DNA from: CAYZSU01 sp964480565
GTDB lineage: Bacteria > UBA10199 > 2-02-FULL-44-16 > JAAZCA01
NCBI GenBank assembly: GCA_964480565.1
Contig: CAYZSU010000030.1
Span: 1 to 25,759 of the forward strand
DNA length: 25,759 nucleotides
Direction of reading: 5' to 3'
The stretch's first letter is position 1; the number at the start of each line of letters is the position of its first letter. Below, piece after piece: positions 1 to 9,642 of this stretch. Below the pieces are notes generated by a model. It did no database searches. It worked only from the letters and a program-made list of their open reading frames with translations, and was not told the DNA's origin. Position numbers and translations under genes: made by a program.

Positions 1-37
1 TTATATCATATTATTAATCTTATTACTCGTCAATTCA

Positions 38-3000
38 TTAGAATCGGTGTACTAGTACATGAGATGCACGAAATCCATTATCATCACTATCAATAAAAAT
101 TGGATTAGTCATGGCCCAGGCACTAGCACCCACAGTGGAATCCGTATGAAATGTGCTTAAATCCATAGGATCAAAGTGATTGGGATATTTATCTGAATCA
201 ACCAATACCTGCGTAACCATAGGAAATAATGACCGATACCCTGATGTATCTTTTGTACCTCTTGCAAATGCAACCACCCAAGTATCTTCTGCAACATGCA
301 AATCCACCATCACTGTAGCTGAAATTACACCATCGTCCTCATGCCACTCAGTCAATGTACCATCGGATAATTTAAAGGATAACAGAGGCGCATAGGTATA
401 TTGAGGTATATGATACGGCTTATAAAATTCTGATGGGTCGGAAGCCACGCCTTGCATGGGCTGACCTGTTTCATCATCCACTGGCATTGGCATTGTATTG
501 GCATAAATGTCGATGGTATCAAACCATGCCCAGCTTGCCGCAGTTACATCAATAGTAAGGGCGATTTTCTTACCAGAAATTGTATCGCCAATTTGAGCAA
601 TATGACCGGTCTCATTTTTTGCTTCCATCATGATAATCGGCCCTGCAGATATTGATATATGTTGCGTATTAATACTATGTGCATAGTTTTCCAAATCAAT
701 GGATCCGTGATTATTTCCTAAGCCATCCCGTGGATCAGTGCTACTTGCAATATAATTTCGTGGTAATCCCACAGGATTTGGAGTTGCGCGATGACTATCT
801 GAGTTGGCTGTTGCTGACACACGAAATCCCAAATTGAGCATATTAAACCACGTGGGCAATGCAGAGCGAAATAGCATATTATCATCATGTAAATGCGGTC
901 CAACCACTAACTCCATCGCATTAAAATCCAATGCCATCAGCGGTGTTTGATCATAATAAAGCGGATATACGGGATCATTAACCATCGCATGCATCCGCCG
1001 CTCTATTGGATCTGCATAACTGCTAAAGGGCTGAACATCATGACTATCCATATATAACGGCGATGTTACCCAGCCTGTTGCGGCAAAAATACCTGTAGGA
1101 ATATCCATAATATGATTAAGCTGTATCACCTCTTCCCCTGGATCTTTTCTGACTTCAGAAATAATGTCCTGTAATGACATCACATAATCCGGTGCTGGCG
1201 ATACATGTTCATTGGCTGAATGACTCCAGTCAATCGCACCACCATCAGGATCTTCGGGATCTGACTCCAATGGAAAGGCATGCAAATGCCCATAATGATT
1301 TGGCGTAATTTCATCACCTACTGAAGTTTGTATCATTCCTGACGACAACCACCCCTTTCGAATCAATAATTCATAGGCAGGCGCATAATCGGTAATCACA
1401 TCATGGTCGGATGATTGAATCACATCCAAGCTTTCCGCGGCAGCTGATAAAACACGAAAAGGCAATGTCATACTTGAATCCGGACTTACGATGCTATGAA
1501 TATGAAAATCTGCGCTAATATAACCGGGTGTTTTAACCGCACGCTCTATAAATACATTATCGATTTCAAACTGTTGGCCCGGTGAAAGCTGTATTGGAAT
1601 TTCCACTGATTTATATTCTGGCCCACGTGAAATCACAAACATATAGTCGCCAGGCTCAATATTCATCGTACTTTCACCGCTTAAATCAAATGTTCCTTTT
1701 TCTGTAATATATTTTACATCCATGACTCCATAAATCGAGGCATAATAATCATTGGTGAAAAATCGACCCGCGCTACCAATTTTATTGGGACTAGGATCCT
1801 CACCCACAATAGTCAATCGCACAGGCACGGCTTGATTTGTATCTGAATCTATAATCGGCGATTTTAATACAATATGCGATGTATCTCCCAATGTACATGC
1901 AATAGGATCAATCGCACCTGACAGATCGATTTTTGCCGGTACACATAGGCCTGAATGAATTGTTTCATTTTCGTGAAATCCTGATTTATACACATATATA
2001 TCGTATTTTCCAGAACCAAAGCGATCGGCCAGGGAATTGGTACCTGTAGATAATTGCCCCTGAAAATCGCCATTTGAATCACTGCGATATGTAATAATTG
2101 TTTTTCCTTTTTCGACAACAGCAATGGTCGCATTTTTTACAGGATTACCTGATTTATCAAGCACCTGCCCTACTATACGCTTTCTCGGCACATTCAATAT
2201 ATCAAGACCCGTATCAAATACACTGCCTGCAGACCCATTGCCGACAACAAAATAACTTGTAATAATAAGGGAGTCATTTGCAGGAATGATGGTGTTCACG
2301 CTACTAGAACTAGCACCCATCAACATTTTCATAAATTCTTCCCCAAACATAATGCCATTGACACCCGAATAACTAATTGAAGATGTTTTACGATAGGATT
2401 CTGTATCCCTATCATAAAATGGCGTCATCTCATAAAAGTACCCATAGGAAACATCCACATTCTCAAATCCTGCAAAAATCATGGCTGGCGTATCAGATGC
2501 GATCTGCCCTAATAGATCCGGCGTAAATCCTTGCCCTGGAATGAGCATCGATAACTGACCCGTACCATTTAAAAACTGTCCAAGAGGTAAGTATGTATCT
2601 TCAGACCCATTATTCACATAAGTTGTTGTCATACGCACATAATTATCCCCAGGGGACAGCGTATAATCTGTAATGACTTCATGCTGTATTCCTCGTAAAT
2701 CCTCGTATATTTCAAAGGGATTTTTTCGATCATCAAATCGGTTTGGAAATGCAATTGCCTTCCCTGTAAATGTTTCTGCAACAGCTGCAATAAAATCGAT
2801 ATCCAAGTAATCATATACATCGATTATACCATGGGCACGCACATGAATATCAGAACCATCTTTCCCATCTGACATCACTTCAAGTCGCTGATTATTCACT
2901 GTCCATTCCACATTTACGAGTGGAAACATAGTTCCCCATTGATCTTGCCCTTGCCCTGATGCGCGCTTAATATCAGCATCGATTATATTACCACCAAATG

Positions 3001-3259
3001 AATTTACATCCGAGTTTTTACCTGGCTTTTGTATGATCACACGAATACGATCATTTTCAAGCAAAAGATCACCCATACGACCTTGAGCGATTGGCCCAGA
3101 AATAAGCTGAGATGAGTCTGTTATGGATAATGGCGTAAGGCCCATTATGGCATTATTGGCATCAATACTCGGGGTATTCGAACTTTTTGAACAACTCAGC
3201 TGGATTAAGAGAATCAAACAAAAAATAAGACTATTATACACACATGATAATATACGCAT
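38..3259 (-). CDS. Large lipoprotein with PHP metallohydrolase domain (CehA/McbA-like)
   Basis: The 1073-residue product starts with a lipoprotein signal peptide: a hydrophobic stretch (about 9-20) and a lipobox LSC with the lipidated Cys at 23. It is therefore probably anchored in the outer membrane or exported to the surface. Residues about 45-355 are beta-rich and unassigned. Residues about 360-440 look like a carboxypeptidase-regulatory-like beta-sandwich (RIVGQVLDKSGNPVKNATI). Residues about 580-870 carry PHP-type metal-binding motifs in order: DFHIHS (586-588 HIH), SSDHD (618-620), GDEI (E650) with nearby histidines, LNHIMD (H716) and NSDSH (820-823). The family contains metal-dependent phosphoesterases and amide hydrolases; the substrate cannot be read from sequence. 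The start ATG has AAGGA upstream. The gene is separated by 170 bases from the end of the pilus operon and is probably transcribed on its own. Confidence 0.85.
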   Translation of the reverse strand: MRILSCVYNSLIFCLILLIQLSCSKSSNTPSIDANNAIMGLTPLSITDSSQLISGPIAQGRMGDLLLENDRIRVIIQKPGKNSDVNSFGGNIIDADIKRASGQGQDQWGTMFPLVNVEWTVNNQRLEVMSDGKDGSDIHVRAHGIIDVYDYLDIDFIAAVAETFTGKAIAFPNRFDDRKNPFEIYEDLRGIQHEVITDYTLSPGDNYVRMTTTYVNNGSEDTYLPLGQFLNGTGQLSMLIPGQGFTPDLLGQIASDTPAMIFAGFENVDVSYGYFYEMTPFYDRDTESYRKTSSISYSGVNGIMFGEEFMKMLMGASSSSVNTIIPANDSLIITSYFVVGNGSAGSVFDTGLDILNVPRKRIVGQVLDKSGNPVKNATIAVVEKGKTIITYRSDSNGDFQGQLSTGTNSLADRFGSGKYDIYVYKSGFHENETIHSGLCVPAKIDLSGAIDPIACTLGDTSHIVLKSPIIDSDTNQAVPVRLTIVGEDPSPNKIGSAGRFFTNDYYASIYGVMDVKYITEKGTFDLSGESTMNIEPGDYMFVISRGPEYKSVEIPIQLSPGQQFEIDNVFIERAVKTPGYISADFHIHSIVSPDSSMTLPFRVLSAAAESLDVIQSSDHDVITDYAPAYELLIRKGWLSSGMIQTSVGDEITPNHYGHLHAFPLESDPEDPDGGAIDWSHSANEHVSPAPDYVMSLQDIISEVRKDPGEEVIQLNHIMDIPTGIFAATGWVTSPLYMDSHDVQPFSSYADPIERRMHAMVNDPVYPLYYDQTPLMALDFNAMELVVGPHLHDDNMLFRSALPTWFNMLNLGFRVSATANSDSHRATPNPVGLPRNYIASSTDPRDGLGNNHGSIDLENYAHSINTQHISISAGPIIMMEAKNETGHIAQIGDTISGKKIALTIDVTAASWAWFDTIDIYANTMPMPVDDETGQPMQGVASDPSEFYKPYHIPQYTYAPLLSFKLSDGTLTEWHEDDGVISATVMVDLHVAEDTWVVAFARGTKDTSGYRSLFPMVTQVLVDSDKYPNHFDPMDLSTFHTDSTVGASAWAMTNPIFIDSDDNGFRASHVLVHRF

Positions 3260-3429
3260 ACATTCCTTATCGGCAAAAAATGATTTTTGTTGCTAAATTT
3301 TTAATTTTTTCACTTCAATTTATGGTAAAAAGATCTATATTGGAATTTACACGATGAAAAGGCCCAGTGCGTTATAAGTATATTGATTAAGTAACATTAT
3401 AATGAAGTTACCCTTTGAAATACCCATTA

Positions 3430-3783
3430 TTACATCATTATAATTGATTCTATTGAACTCCCATCCAATATACCAGATGGAAGTTCAATAATTGTATTCA
3501 CTCTATATTTGGGCCACAGAACAGAAGATCGGATAGTTGCACTATTATATTTTCCACAATTAAATGATATATCCACAATGCGCTCATCGCGTACCCATAT
3601 AATATCCAATAGCGGTGTATGGGAGGCCATACGAATGGGCCAATACCATGCAAACGGGTATTGAATTGCCAATGCGTCACAATAGCCCTTATTTGCACAA
3701 TGCATGCCTTTGATTCGAGCCATAAAAGAATGTGCGTGTTGGCATAAAACCATTTGCTGATTTGAGCTGCTCAAAAATATCAT
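3430..3783 (-). CDS. DUF192-like protein, last gene of the Tad operon
   Basis: A 117-residue protein without a clear signal peptide. The pattern resembles DUF192: a hydrophobic core with the LDIIWVRDERIVDI segment (about 58-72) followed by a V-x-T-I-I-E-L-P-S-G-I-L-D segment near the C-terminus (about 95-108). DUF192 proteins are small beta-rich proteins of unknown function that occur in or beside Tad pilus loci in other bacteria. The start ATG overlaps the stop of the preceding gene (ATGA), so translation is probably coupled to it. The N-terminal part is shorter and more Cys/His-rich than usual, so the family call is moderate. Confidence 0.6.
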   Translation of the reverse strand: MIFLSSSNQQMVLCQHAHSFMARIKGMHCANKGYCDALAIQYPFAWYWPIRMASHTPLLDIIWVRDERIVDISFNCGKYNSATIRSSVLWPKYRVNTIIELPSGILDGSSIESIIMM

Positions 3784-5147
3784 TTCTCGAATTTTCTAAT
3801 CACTGATTTCAATGCAGAATTAGTTTCATGTTTTGATAACATCGCCTTAAACAATTGAACAATATCATCCGCTTTTTGACCACTCTGAATAAAATCTGTT
3901 GCCAGTGCATGATATGCAGGAATATAATTATTATCCAAATCAATGGCTTTAAAAATAAATGCACGTGCAATATCTGGATAATGATTCGCAGCAGCTACCA
4001 ATATTTTTGCACCTGTTTGCCCACACATATTGGCAACATCTAAATAACCCAATGGATAATCCAAAGGATATTCACACAGTTGACTGACCATCAGTGCATT
4101 CAATATATTTGTTTGTGACATCCTATCGATTGATTTTAGCCATTTCTTTGCATGCATACAATTGCCTTCCTTAAGCGCCATATTCAATTGCATACTGGTA
4201 TAATAATGAGTTGCTGTTAGCCCTGACATTTGCTCAATCGAATCATCCATTGCCATAAGATGCCCGGACGAGGCCAATGCATATATTTTTTTTAGCTGAA
4301 CAGACCAATGAGTGTTAGAAATAGCACCCACTTGAATCAAGGAATCAATAGCATCTGATGATGATGAAAAAATAGTGGTATGCAGCAATTGATTTAATCG
4401 TTCGTGCAAATTACTGCATAACAAACGTTGATCAAAATATAGATAAATATATTGACCGATATAATATCGCAGTGCATCACGCATGGTCATTTTTTTATGC
4501 AATCGTTTGCGAAGTGTATTTAATTGCGTACGTGTTTTTGGAATAGGATGTACAGTTGCCAGTTCATGTGATAGTTTATCAAAAGCAAATGGCACATAGC
4601 TTAGATTTGAGGCAATTGATTTACACATTATATTCATTTCAGTGGATTGCTCCATTGCCCCATGGCATATTATGCCATAGGTTGCCTGTTTAAATTCAAT
4701 GACATACACACTATTATATGCGTCGCCCGAATACAGGCGTCGACCATAATGATATTCCTTTTTATGAGAGTTTATTTTTTTTGAAAACTCATACACATCA
4801 TAACGATTCTGATTCCGCACCCATTTTTTATAATCAGGCGATTGCCATTTGGAGTCCAAATACCAAATTTGAATATATCGTTGATCATCGGATTGCATGT
4901 CGACCAATCGGTCATCCAATCCATAATGCATTGTCCATTTGTTGGACAATGCAGGAATACTCACTTGAAATAATGGATCTATCATAATATGTTTATTTGC
5001 CAATACATCCACACATTGCATTCCCCCTATACTGACAAGAATTAGTACAATTCGTGATGAAATAGCATTGCAAAGTAAATATTTAAGAATTCGATGAAAT
5101 ATCCCCAGAGGGATGTATTTCATCATCCTATTCAATTGATATGACAT
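3780..5147 (-). CDS. Unrecognised Tad-operon protein with TPR-like C-terminus
   Basis: About 455 residues from ATG at 5147. This start is preferred over the upstream in-frame GTG at 5159 because AAGGAG lies about 11 bases before the ATG. The N-terminus has a basic segment followed by a hydrophobic stretch (about 25-43), probably a signal peptide or membrane anchor. The middle is beta-rich and unassigned. The C-terminal third is helical with TPR-like spacing (for example YIPAYHALATDFIQSGQ), which could make it a distant counterpart of the TPR protein TadD. I do not recognise it by sequence. It overlaps the preceding gene by 16 bases and the following DUF192-like gene by 4, so it belongs to the pilus operon. 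Confidence 0.7.
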   Translation of the reverse strand: MSYQLNRMMKYIPLGIFHRILKYLLCNAISSRIVLILVSIGGMQCVDVLANKHIMIDPLFQVSIPALSNKWTMHYGLDDRLVDMQSDDQRYIQIWYLDSKWQSPDYKKWVRNQNRYDVYEFSKKINSHKKEYHYGRRLYSGDAYNSVYVIEFKQATYGIICHGAMEQSTEMNIMCKSIASNLSYVPFAFDKLSHELATVHPIPKTRTQLNTLRKRLHKKMTMRDALRYYIGQYIYLYFDQRLLCSNLHERLNQLLHTTIFSSSSDAIDSLIQVGAISNTHWSVQLKKIYALASSGHLMAMDDSIEQMSGLTATHYYTSMQLNMALKEGNCMHAKKWLKSIDRMSQTNILNALMVSQLCEYPLDYPLGYLDVANMCGQTGAKILVAAANHYPDIARAFIFKAIDLDNNYIPAYHALATDFIQSGQKADDIVQLFKAMLSKHETNSALKSVIRKFEK

Positions 5148-5884
5148 TGCTGTTTCCACTCCTTTAAATATTGACTCAGTTCTGGCCTGAGCATCACCAA
5201 TGGTATGGCCCGGTTAATGATAGGCTTATGCTGGCAAGTTTTTGATTTTAAATCAGAAGTTAACAGTAATTTTAGCTGATAAAAAGCCCTCTCTTTATTC
5301 TTTTTTACATGCTTATAAAAATCAGTGATATCAGAAATTTGTGACGTATTATGAGAAGTCAGCCATATCTCCGCACGATCAATCAATTCTAATTGTTTGG
5401 CAATATCACGATGACTCATATTATTAAACTTGGATTTAAATTCATTTATCCTATCACGTGATTTTTTTTGATATACCCCACTAATATACCTATTACGAAG
5501 TTGACGTTCATATTTAAAACTTAATCGCTTACTCATATAGGATTTATTCAATTGATTGCTAATAAAACTCTGCTCCGCATGGTATTCATCCGCATACCAA
5601 TTGATTTTACAATGCAATTTTTTTTGACAATCCCCTATCATCATAGACGCTTTTTTTTCATCCAGCTCTAAATAGTTTTCCATTATATATGCACATGGAT
5701 CTTTATTGAATTCTGTATTTAGAAATGATTGTTTTTTATAAATACGACTCTTCAAGTCAATAGGTTTTAAGCCTTTAGACGCACTATCAGAATTCAAATG
5801 CTTATTTATACCAATGACAAAAAACAATATAGCGCCTACTAATAATATATAATGAATTTTTCTATTCCAATGATAAATAATCAT
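5132..5884 (-). CDS. Unrecognised single-span membrane protein in the Tad operon
   Basis: About 250 residues from ATG at 5884. This ATG forms an ATGA overlap with the stop of the preceding gene; a longer in-frame GTG start at 5920 would overlap further and is less likely. One membrane segment follows the N-terminus (about 12-30, IHYILLVGAILFFVIGI). The remainder is Lys/Arg/Glu-rich, mostly helical and probably soluble. It contains four cysteines in the range 60-100 and near the C-terminus that could form disulfides if periplasmic. No family is recognised. Its position between membrane proteins of the Tad operon suggests an accessory role in pilus assembly, which is an inference from context only. 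Confidence 0.65.
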   Translation of the reverse strand: MIIYHWNRKIHYILLVGAILFFVIGINKHLNSDSASKGLKPIDLKSRIYKKQSFLNTEFNKDPCAYIMENYLELDEKKASMMIGDCQKKLHCKINWYADEYHAEQSFISNQLNKSYMSKRLSFKYERQLRNRYISGVYQKKSRDRINEFKSKFNNMSHRDIAKQLELIDRAEIWLTSHNTSQISDITDFYKHVKKNKERAFYQLKLLLTSDLKSKTCQHKPIINRAIPLVMLRPELSQYLKEWKQQCHIN

Positions 5885-6255
5885 AACTGTTGACCGACCA
5901 ATGAATGACTGCGCACCCACATGTAATGCGTAGTATTTAATCGATAAATGCCTATAGATTCATCACCTGAAATTTCATTTAGAAATACCGCATTTTTAAG
6001 CAATGAAAAAAAATGAGTATGTTTATCCTTTGGAATACAATCCAATATATGCCTCCCAACATATGAACGACTATTTCCTCCTCCATATACAGCGCTCACA
6101 TATAAATTTGAATTTAAATAAACAGTTACCTTACCCGAAATATATCGATTGATATGCATTATGGAATTAGTTGGCTTTAAAAAAAATAAAATCAAAGTAT
6201 AGAGGATATAGACGATCACACACACTATTCCCATGATAATATATACATTCATCAT
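5881..6255 (-). CDS. Small membrane-anchored hypothetical protein in the Tad operon
   Basis: A 124-residue protein with one N-terminal membrane segment (about 5-27, IIMGIVCVIVYILYTLILFFL) followed by a soluble, beta-rich tail of about 95 residues. No family is recognised. The start overlaps the tadC-like stop by 4 bases (ATGA), and its own stop overlaps the next start in the same way. It is therefore translated as part of the pilus operon. A second ATG is the next codon, and the sequence does not decide between them. Confidence 0.65.
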   Translation of the reverse strand: MMNVYIIMGIVCVIVYILYTLILFFLKPTNSIMHINRYISGKVTVYLNSNLYVSAVYGGGNSRSYVGRHILDCIPKDKHTHFFSLLKNAVFLNEISGDESIGIYRLNTTHYMWVRSHSLVGQQL

Positions 6256-7112
6256 TTAAAAGACATCCAATCCGAGTGAAATAATAAACGCATAATAATT
6301 GGCGAAATAATCAACAATCCGGTAGCAGGCATAATACATAGTACCAAAGGCAAAATTGCTTTTTGCGCTGCTTTGGCACCATGGCTTTCCATAGTATTTA
6401 TTTCACGTTCAATCAATTGAGTATTTAATTCACGAAGTGCATGGGAAATACTAATCCCTGTGCGCTTTGATTGCCGAAGCACTGAAATAAATTGATAATA
6501 CAAATCTGAAGAAACGCGTTGTTGGCTTAGATCGAGCGCATGATCCCAATTCTTTCCAGATTGCACAGCATGGGAAATAAACTTAAGCTCTTCTTTCAAT
6601 GCACTATCATCCAATTGATCGATCAATTTTGGAAATGCATAGGTGTATTCGTGACCCGCGGTTACGGATAGGATAATACTTTCAATAAATAAAATAATAT
6701 CGGATTCAATTTCCTTTATCTGCTTATTTCGCAAATACTTCGTCCATAAAAAACAATATAATACAGACGCAATGACAACCAAACAATGCCCCCACATTTG
6801 CACAGAAAACACACGTAATACCGCAACTAACAAGCAATTTAAACCTATCGTATAAGAAATAAAATACGCGTCATCCAAGTGCACATCCTGAGAAATAATT
6901 CGCCAATACTTCGCATATGCATTATTTTTTTTATGATTTTTAAATAATACTCGCCGAATTATAAGTGCATATTTTCTTAAAATAAACTCAAAGGGCATCA
7001 TATATGATGTGTGGCTGACAATAGTCACTCGGTTTTCCTGAATAAAACTATATATAAAAAATAGTAAATATCCCCATATACATCCAAGGATGATACCCCA
7101 GACAACAGTCAT
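6252..7112 (-). CDS. tadC: Tad pilus inner-membrane platform protein TadC
   Basis: A 286-residue type II secretion F-domain protein. An N-terminal membrane segment (about 4-24) is followed by two closely placed membrane segments (about 90-125). A cytoplasmic F domain (about 135-250) includes the characteristic GISISHALRELNTQLIERE-like helix, followed by a KAAQKAILPLVLCIMPA segment leading into the last membrane span. TadB and TadC together form the inner-membrane platform that works with the TadA ATPase to polymerise Flp pilin. The start ATG has a near-perfect AGGAGG five bases upstream. It follows tadB after a 41-base gap, one of the two largest gaps in the operon. Confidence 0.85.
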   Translation of the reverse strand: MTVVWGIILGCIWGYLLFFIYSFIQENRVTIVSHTSYMMPFEFILRKYALIIRRVLFKNHKKNNAYAKYWRIISQDVHLDDAYFISYTIGLNCLLVAVLRVFSVQMWGHCLVVIASVLYCFLWTKYLRNKQIKEIESDIILFIESIILSVTAGHEYTYAFPKLIDQLDDSALKEELKFISHAVQSGKNWDHALDLSQQRVSSDLYYQFISVLRQSKRTGISISHALRELNTQLIEREINTMESHGAKAAQKAILPLVLCIMPATGLLIISPIIMRLLFHSDWMSFK

Positions 7113-7153
7113 TTTACCTCCTGAATGAAAATTTTATAAATATTCCCAATCAT

Positions 7154-7882
7154 TCAATCACTCATAATACGGTATAAAAAATAAGCACCAACAGCTTCCA
7201 AACTCAGTGAAATCACAATAATAAAAACCCCCAGAGGTTGAAGCAGTGGATCAAAGTACGTATCATCAACCAAATAAAGCGCTGCCGCCAATACAAGCGG
7301 CAAGGATAGCAACACACTTGACTGAAACTTCGCTTGAGCCAATATTGTTTTTTTCTTTTCCCTAAGGCGTTTTTGTTGCGTAATCATTATGATCATGCCA
7401 TCAAATAATGCGATAATATTACCGCCTATGGACTGAATCATGCGCATGGATAATACAAATTGTTTAATGTATGGATGTGGCCATCGTTCATGCAGCTGCT
7501 CAATGGCATGAAGCAATTGTTCCCCATTACTAAGTTTTTTTTGAATTTGAACCAACTCATATTGCAATGGCAGCTCAATGCATTTCACATCATTCATCAT
7601 TGCATACCGAAGGGAATCCCCTGATTTTAGAGATTGTCGAATTAAAATAATATAGGATAATAATTGATTCCCAATTTTTTGGCATTTTCGATGATAAAAA
7701 ACAGACAATATCGACACAGGCATTAGATGAAATACATAGTTATTGAGACAGCAATTATCATTGCATATTCTATCAATCAACTGACATTTGTGATTGTATG
7801 CAGAGGATTTTCTTCTTTCAATGAACACACTGATACTTAAAAAAACTCCCAAACCAAAAATAATTGCAATCACAGCAATCAT
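7154..7882 (-). CDS. tadB: Tad pilus inner-membrane platform protein TadB
   Basis: About 242 residues from ATG at 7882. This start forms an ATGA overlap with the stop of the upstream ATPase gene and has AAAGGG six bases upstream; an in-frame GTG two codons earlier is less likely. The N-terminal membrane segment (about 2-21) is followed by an F domain with the typical IRQSLKSGDSLRYAM and MIQSIGGNIIALFDGM helices, then two C-terminal membrane segments (about 190-235). The protein is shorter than many TadB proteins (about 300 residues) because the N-terminal region is reduced. It partners with TadC in the inner membrane. Confidence 0.85.
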   Translation of the reverse strand: MIAVIAIIFGLGVFLSISVFIERRKSSAYNHKCQLIDRICNDNCCLNNYVFHLMPVSILSVFYHRKCQKIGNQLLSYIILIRQSLKSGDSLRYAMMNDVKCIELPLQYELVQIQKKLSNGEQLLHAIEQLHERWPHPYIKQFVLSMRMIQSIGGNIIALFDGMIIMITQQKRLREKKKTILAQAKFQSSVLLSLPLVLAAALYLVDDTYFDPLLQPLGVFIIVISLSLEAVGAYFLYRIMSD

Positions 7883-9642
7883 AAGCACCCTTTCTCATGA
7901 AAACAATAGATTGGGTGTAAACAGATCATATCACCCTCCAATCGCGTCACTTTAGCTATCTCTGACAATTGTCTTTTTCCAGATTTATCCCGTTCCACAT
8001 GCACAATATAATCCACAGCACTAGCGATTTGCTCTCGAATCGCACGCAATGGTAAATTTTTCACGGCCATTAAAATCATCGTTTCCAAGCGCGCCAATGC
8101 ATCGCGAGATGAATTGGCATGAATAGTAGTTAAGGATCCTTGATGCCCTGTATTCATGGCCTGTAGCATATCCATTGTTTCATCTCCACGACACTCACCA
8201 ATCACAATACGATTTGGACGCATGCGCAGTGCATTTTTCAATAGATCCCGAATATTGATTTCACCTTGACCTTCAATATTTTGAGGACGTGATTCCAATC
8301 GAATAACATGAAAATTATTTAATTTTAATTCTGCTGAATCTTCTATCACAACGATACGTTCATCATCTGGTACTTCACTGAGAAGCGCTGATAATAAAGT
8401 GGATTTGCCAGCTCCAGTACCACCCGCAACAATAATATTTTTCTTCTCCTTGATAAATGAGGATAGCTGATCAGCTATTTGATTATCCATGGACCCTGCC
8501 TGAACTAAATCTGACAAAGCATATGGTTTTGGAAAAAACTTTCGAATGGTAAGCGCTGGGCTGTGAATTGCAATCGGTGGAATAATAATATTCACTCGAT
8601 AACCATCCGGCATTCGAATATCGACCATAGGCGAAAACTCATCAATACGGCGATTGGCACAAGAGACAATCCGATCAATAAATTGAACCAAATGAGAGGC
8701 TTCCCAAAATGAAATACCACTTTTTTCAATCTTCCCCTGTCGCTCTATAAACACATCATTATAGCTATTCACCATGATTTCAGTGATCGTATCATCATCA
8801 ATTAATGACTGTAAGGGACCATACCCATTAATTTCATCCAATACCCTTTTCTTAATTTGATTGGCTTCAGCAGTTGAGTAAATCGCTAATTTAGATTGAC
8901 TAATTTCATATTGAATATGCTCGGATAGTTTTTCACTCATTTGCGATTGTAATATTTGCTCACTATTTTTTTGAATAGCATTGAGTATATATTTCACCTT
9001 TTTCTCATCCACTTTTGGTGTATCTTTATTGATTAATTGATTACATAGTTCATCCTCAAGATACACACTGGGCATTAATCGATACCAAATCATTTCATAA
9101 TTCATAGCATCGCCAAATGAGGGCAAACATATATGTTTTGCAATAATTGTTTCTTCGTGAAAATCACTGTCTAAGCATGCAAACCCCATGGGATAGGTCC
9201 TAATATTACCCACAAATCTATTAAGAAAATCTGTAATTTGCTGCTGTTGTTGTTTATTTTTCTGATTCAGTAGAAAAATGCTGGGTGCATGTATTGATTT
9301 TATTTGGTTAATTTTAGAATAAACAATCGCAACATCAAATTGATTATGAAGCGTATCCACCTGCCGAGCATTAATACTATCTATAGTTGCGGATATAACA
9401 GGACATTTTATATGTGAATCCAACAACATACTGTGCAAATCAATAGGCATTAATTTATCCTTACAAGCCATGACAGTATCAAGCGTCATAAATGATTGAT
9501 CATGATCATCAGCATGAACGATGATTGCTTTTTTTCCATAGGCATAAATATACTTACTAAACTCAGATACCCATATTAAATAATCAGATGAATCTTTTGG
9601 AAATATGCAATAAATATATTTTAAATTGCTATTATCAGTCAT
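7879..9642 (-). CDS. tadA: TadA/CpaF secretion ATPase with fused degenerate TadZ/CpaE-like N-terminal domain
   Basis: About 587 residues from ATG at 9642; AAAGGAG lies six bases upstream of this ATG but touches the earlier in-frame ATG at 9648. Residues about 260-585 are a full CpaF/TadA ATPase: GYGPLQ entry motif, Walker A GGTGAGKST (407-415), Asp box VIEDSAEL, Walker B RIVIGECRGDE (about 478-488) and the His-box TTIHANSSRDALAR. It powers Flp pilus extension. Residues about 1-190 are extra and resemble a MinD/ParA fold: a first strand YIYCIF, then KKAIIVHADD (like the strand carrying the VDAD motif) and FDVAIVY (like a Walker B strand). The P-loop position reads FPKDSSDYL and has lost the GKGG/GKT signature. 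A poly-Gln stretch (about 131-135) follows. It overlaps both neighbours by 4 bases. Confidence 0.88.
   Translation of the reverse strand: MTDNSNLKYIYCIFPKDSSDYLIWVSEFSKYIYAYGKKAIIVHADDHDQSFMTLDTVMACKDKLMPIDLHSMLLDSHIKCPVISATIDSINARQVDTLHNQFDVAIVYSKINQIKSIHAPSIFLLNQKNKQQQQQITDFLNRFVGNIRTYPMGFACLDSDFHEETIIAKHICLPSFGDAMNYEMIWYRLMPSVYLEDELCNQLINKDTPKVDEKKVKYILNAIQKNSEQILQSQMSEKLSEHIQYEISQSKLAIYSTAEANQIKKRVLDEINGYGPLQSLIDDDTITEIMVNSYNDVFIERQGKIEKSGISFWEASHLVQFIDRIVSCANRRIDEFSPMVDIRMPDGYRVNIIIPPIAIHSPALTIRKFFPKPYALSDLVQAGSMDNQIADQLSSFIKEKKNIIVAGGTGAGKSTLLSALLSEVPDDERIVVIEDSAELKLNNFHVIRLESRPQNIEGQGEINIRDLLKNALRMRPNRIVIGECRGDETMDMLQAMNTGHQGSLTTIHANSSRDALARLETMILMAVKNLPLRAIREQIASAVDYIVHVERDKSGKRQLSEIAKVTRLEGDMICLHPIYCFHEKGCL

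Noticed and set aside
1864..2133. Open frame of 89 codons inside the PHP lipoprotein gene
   Set aside because: It lies in another frame of a clearly coding region, has no ribosome binding site and no protein-like pattern.
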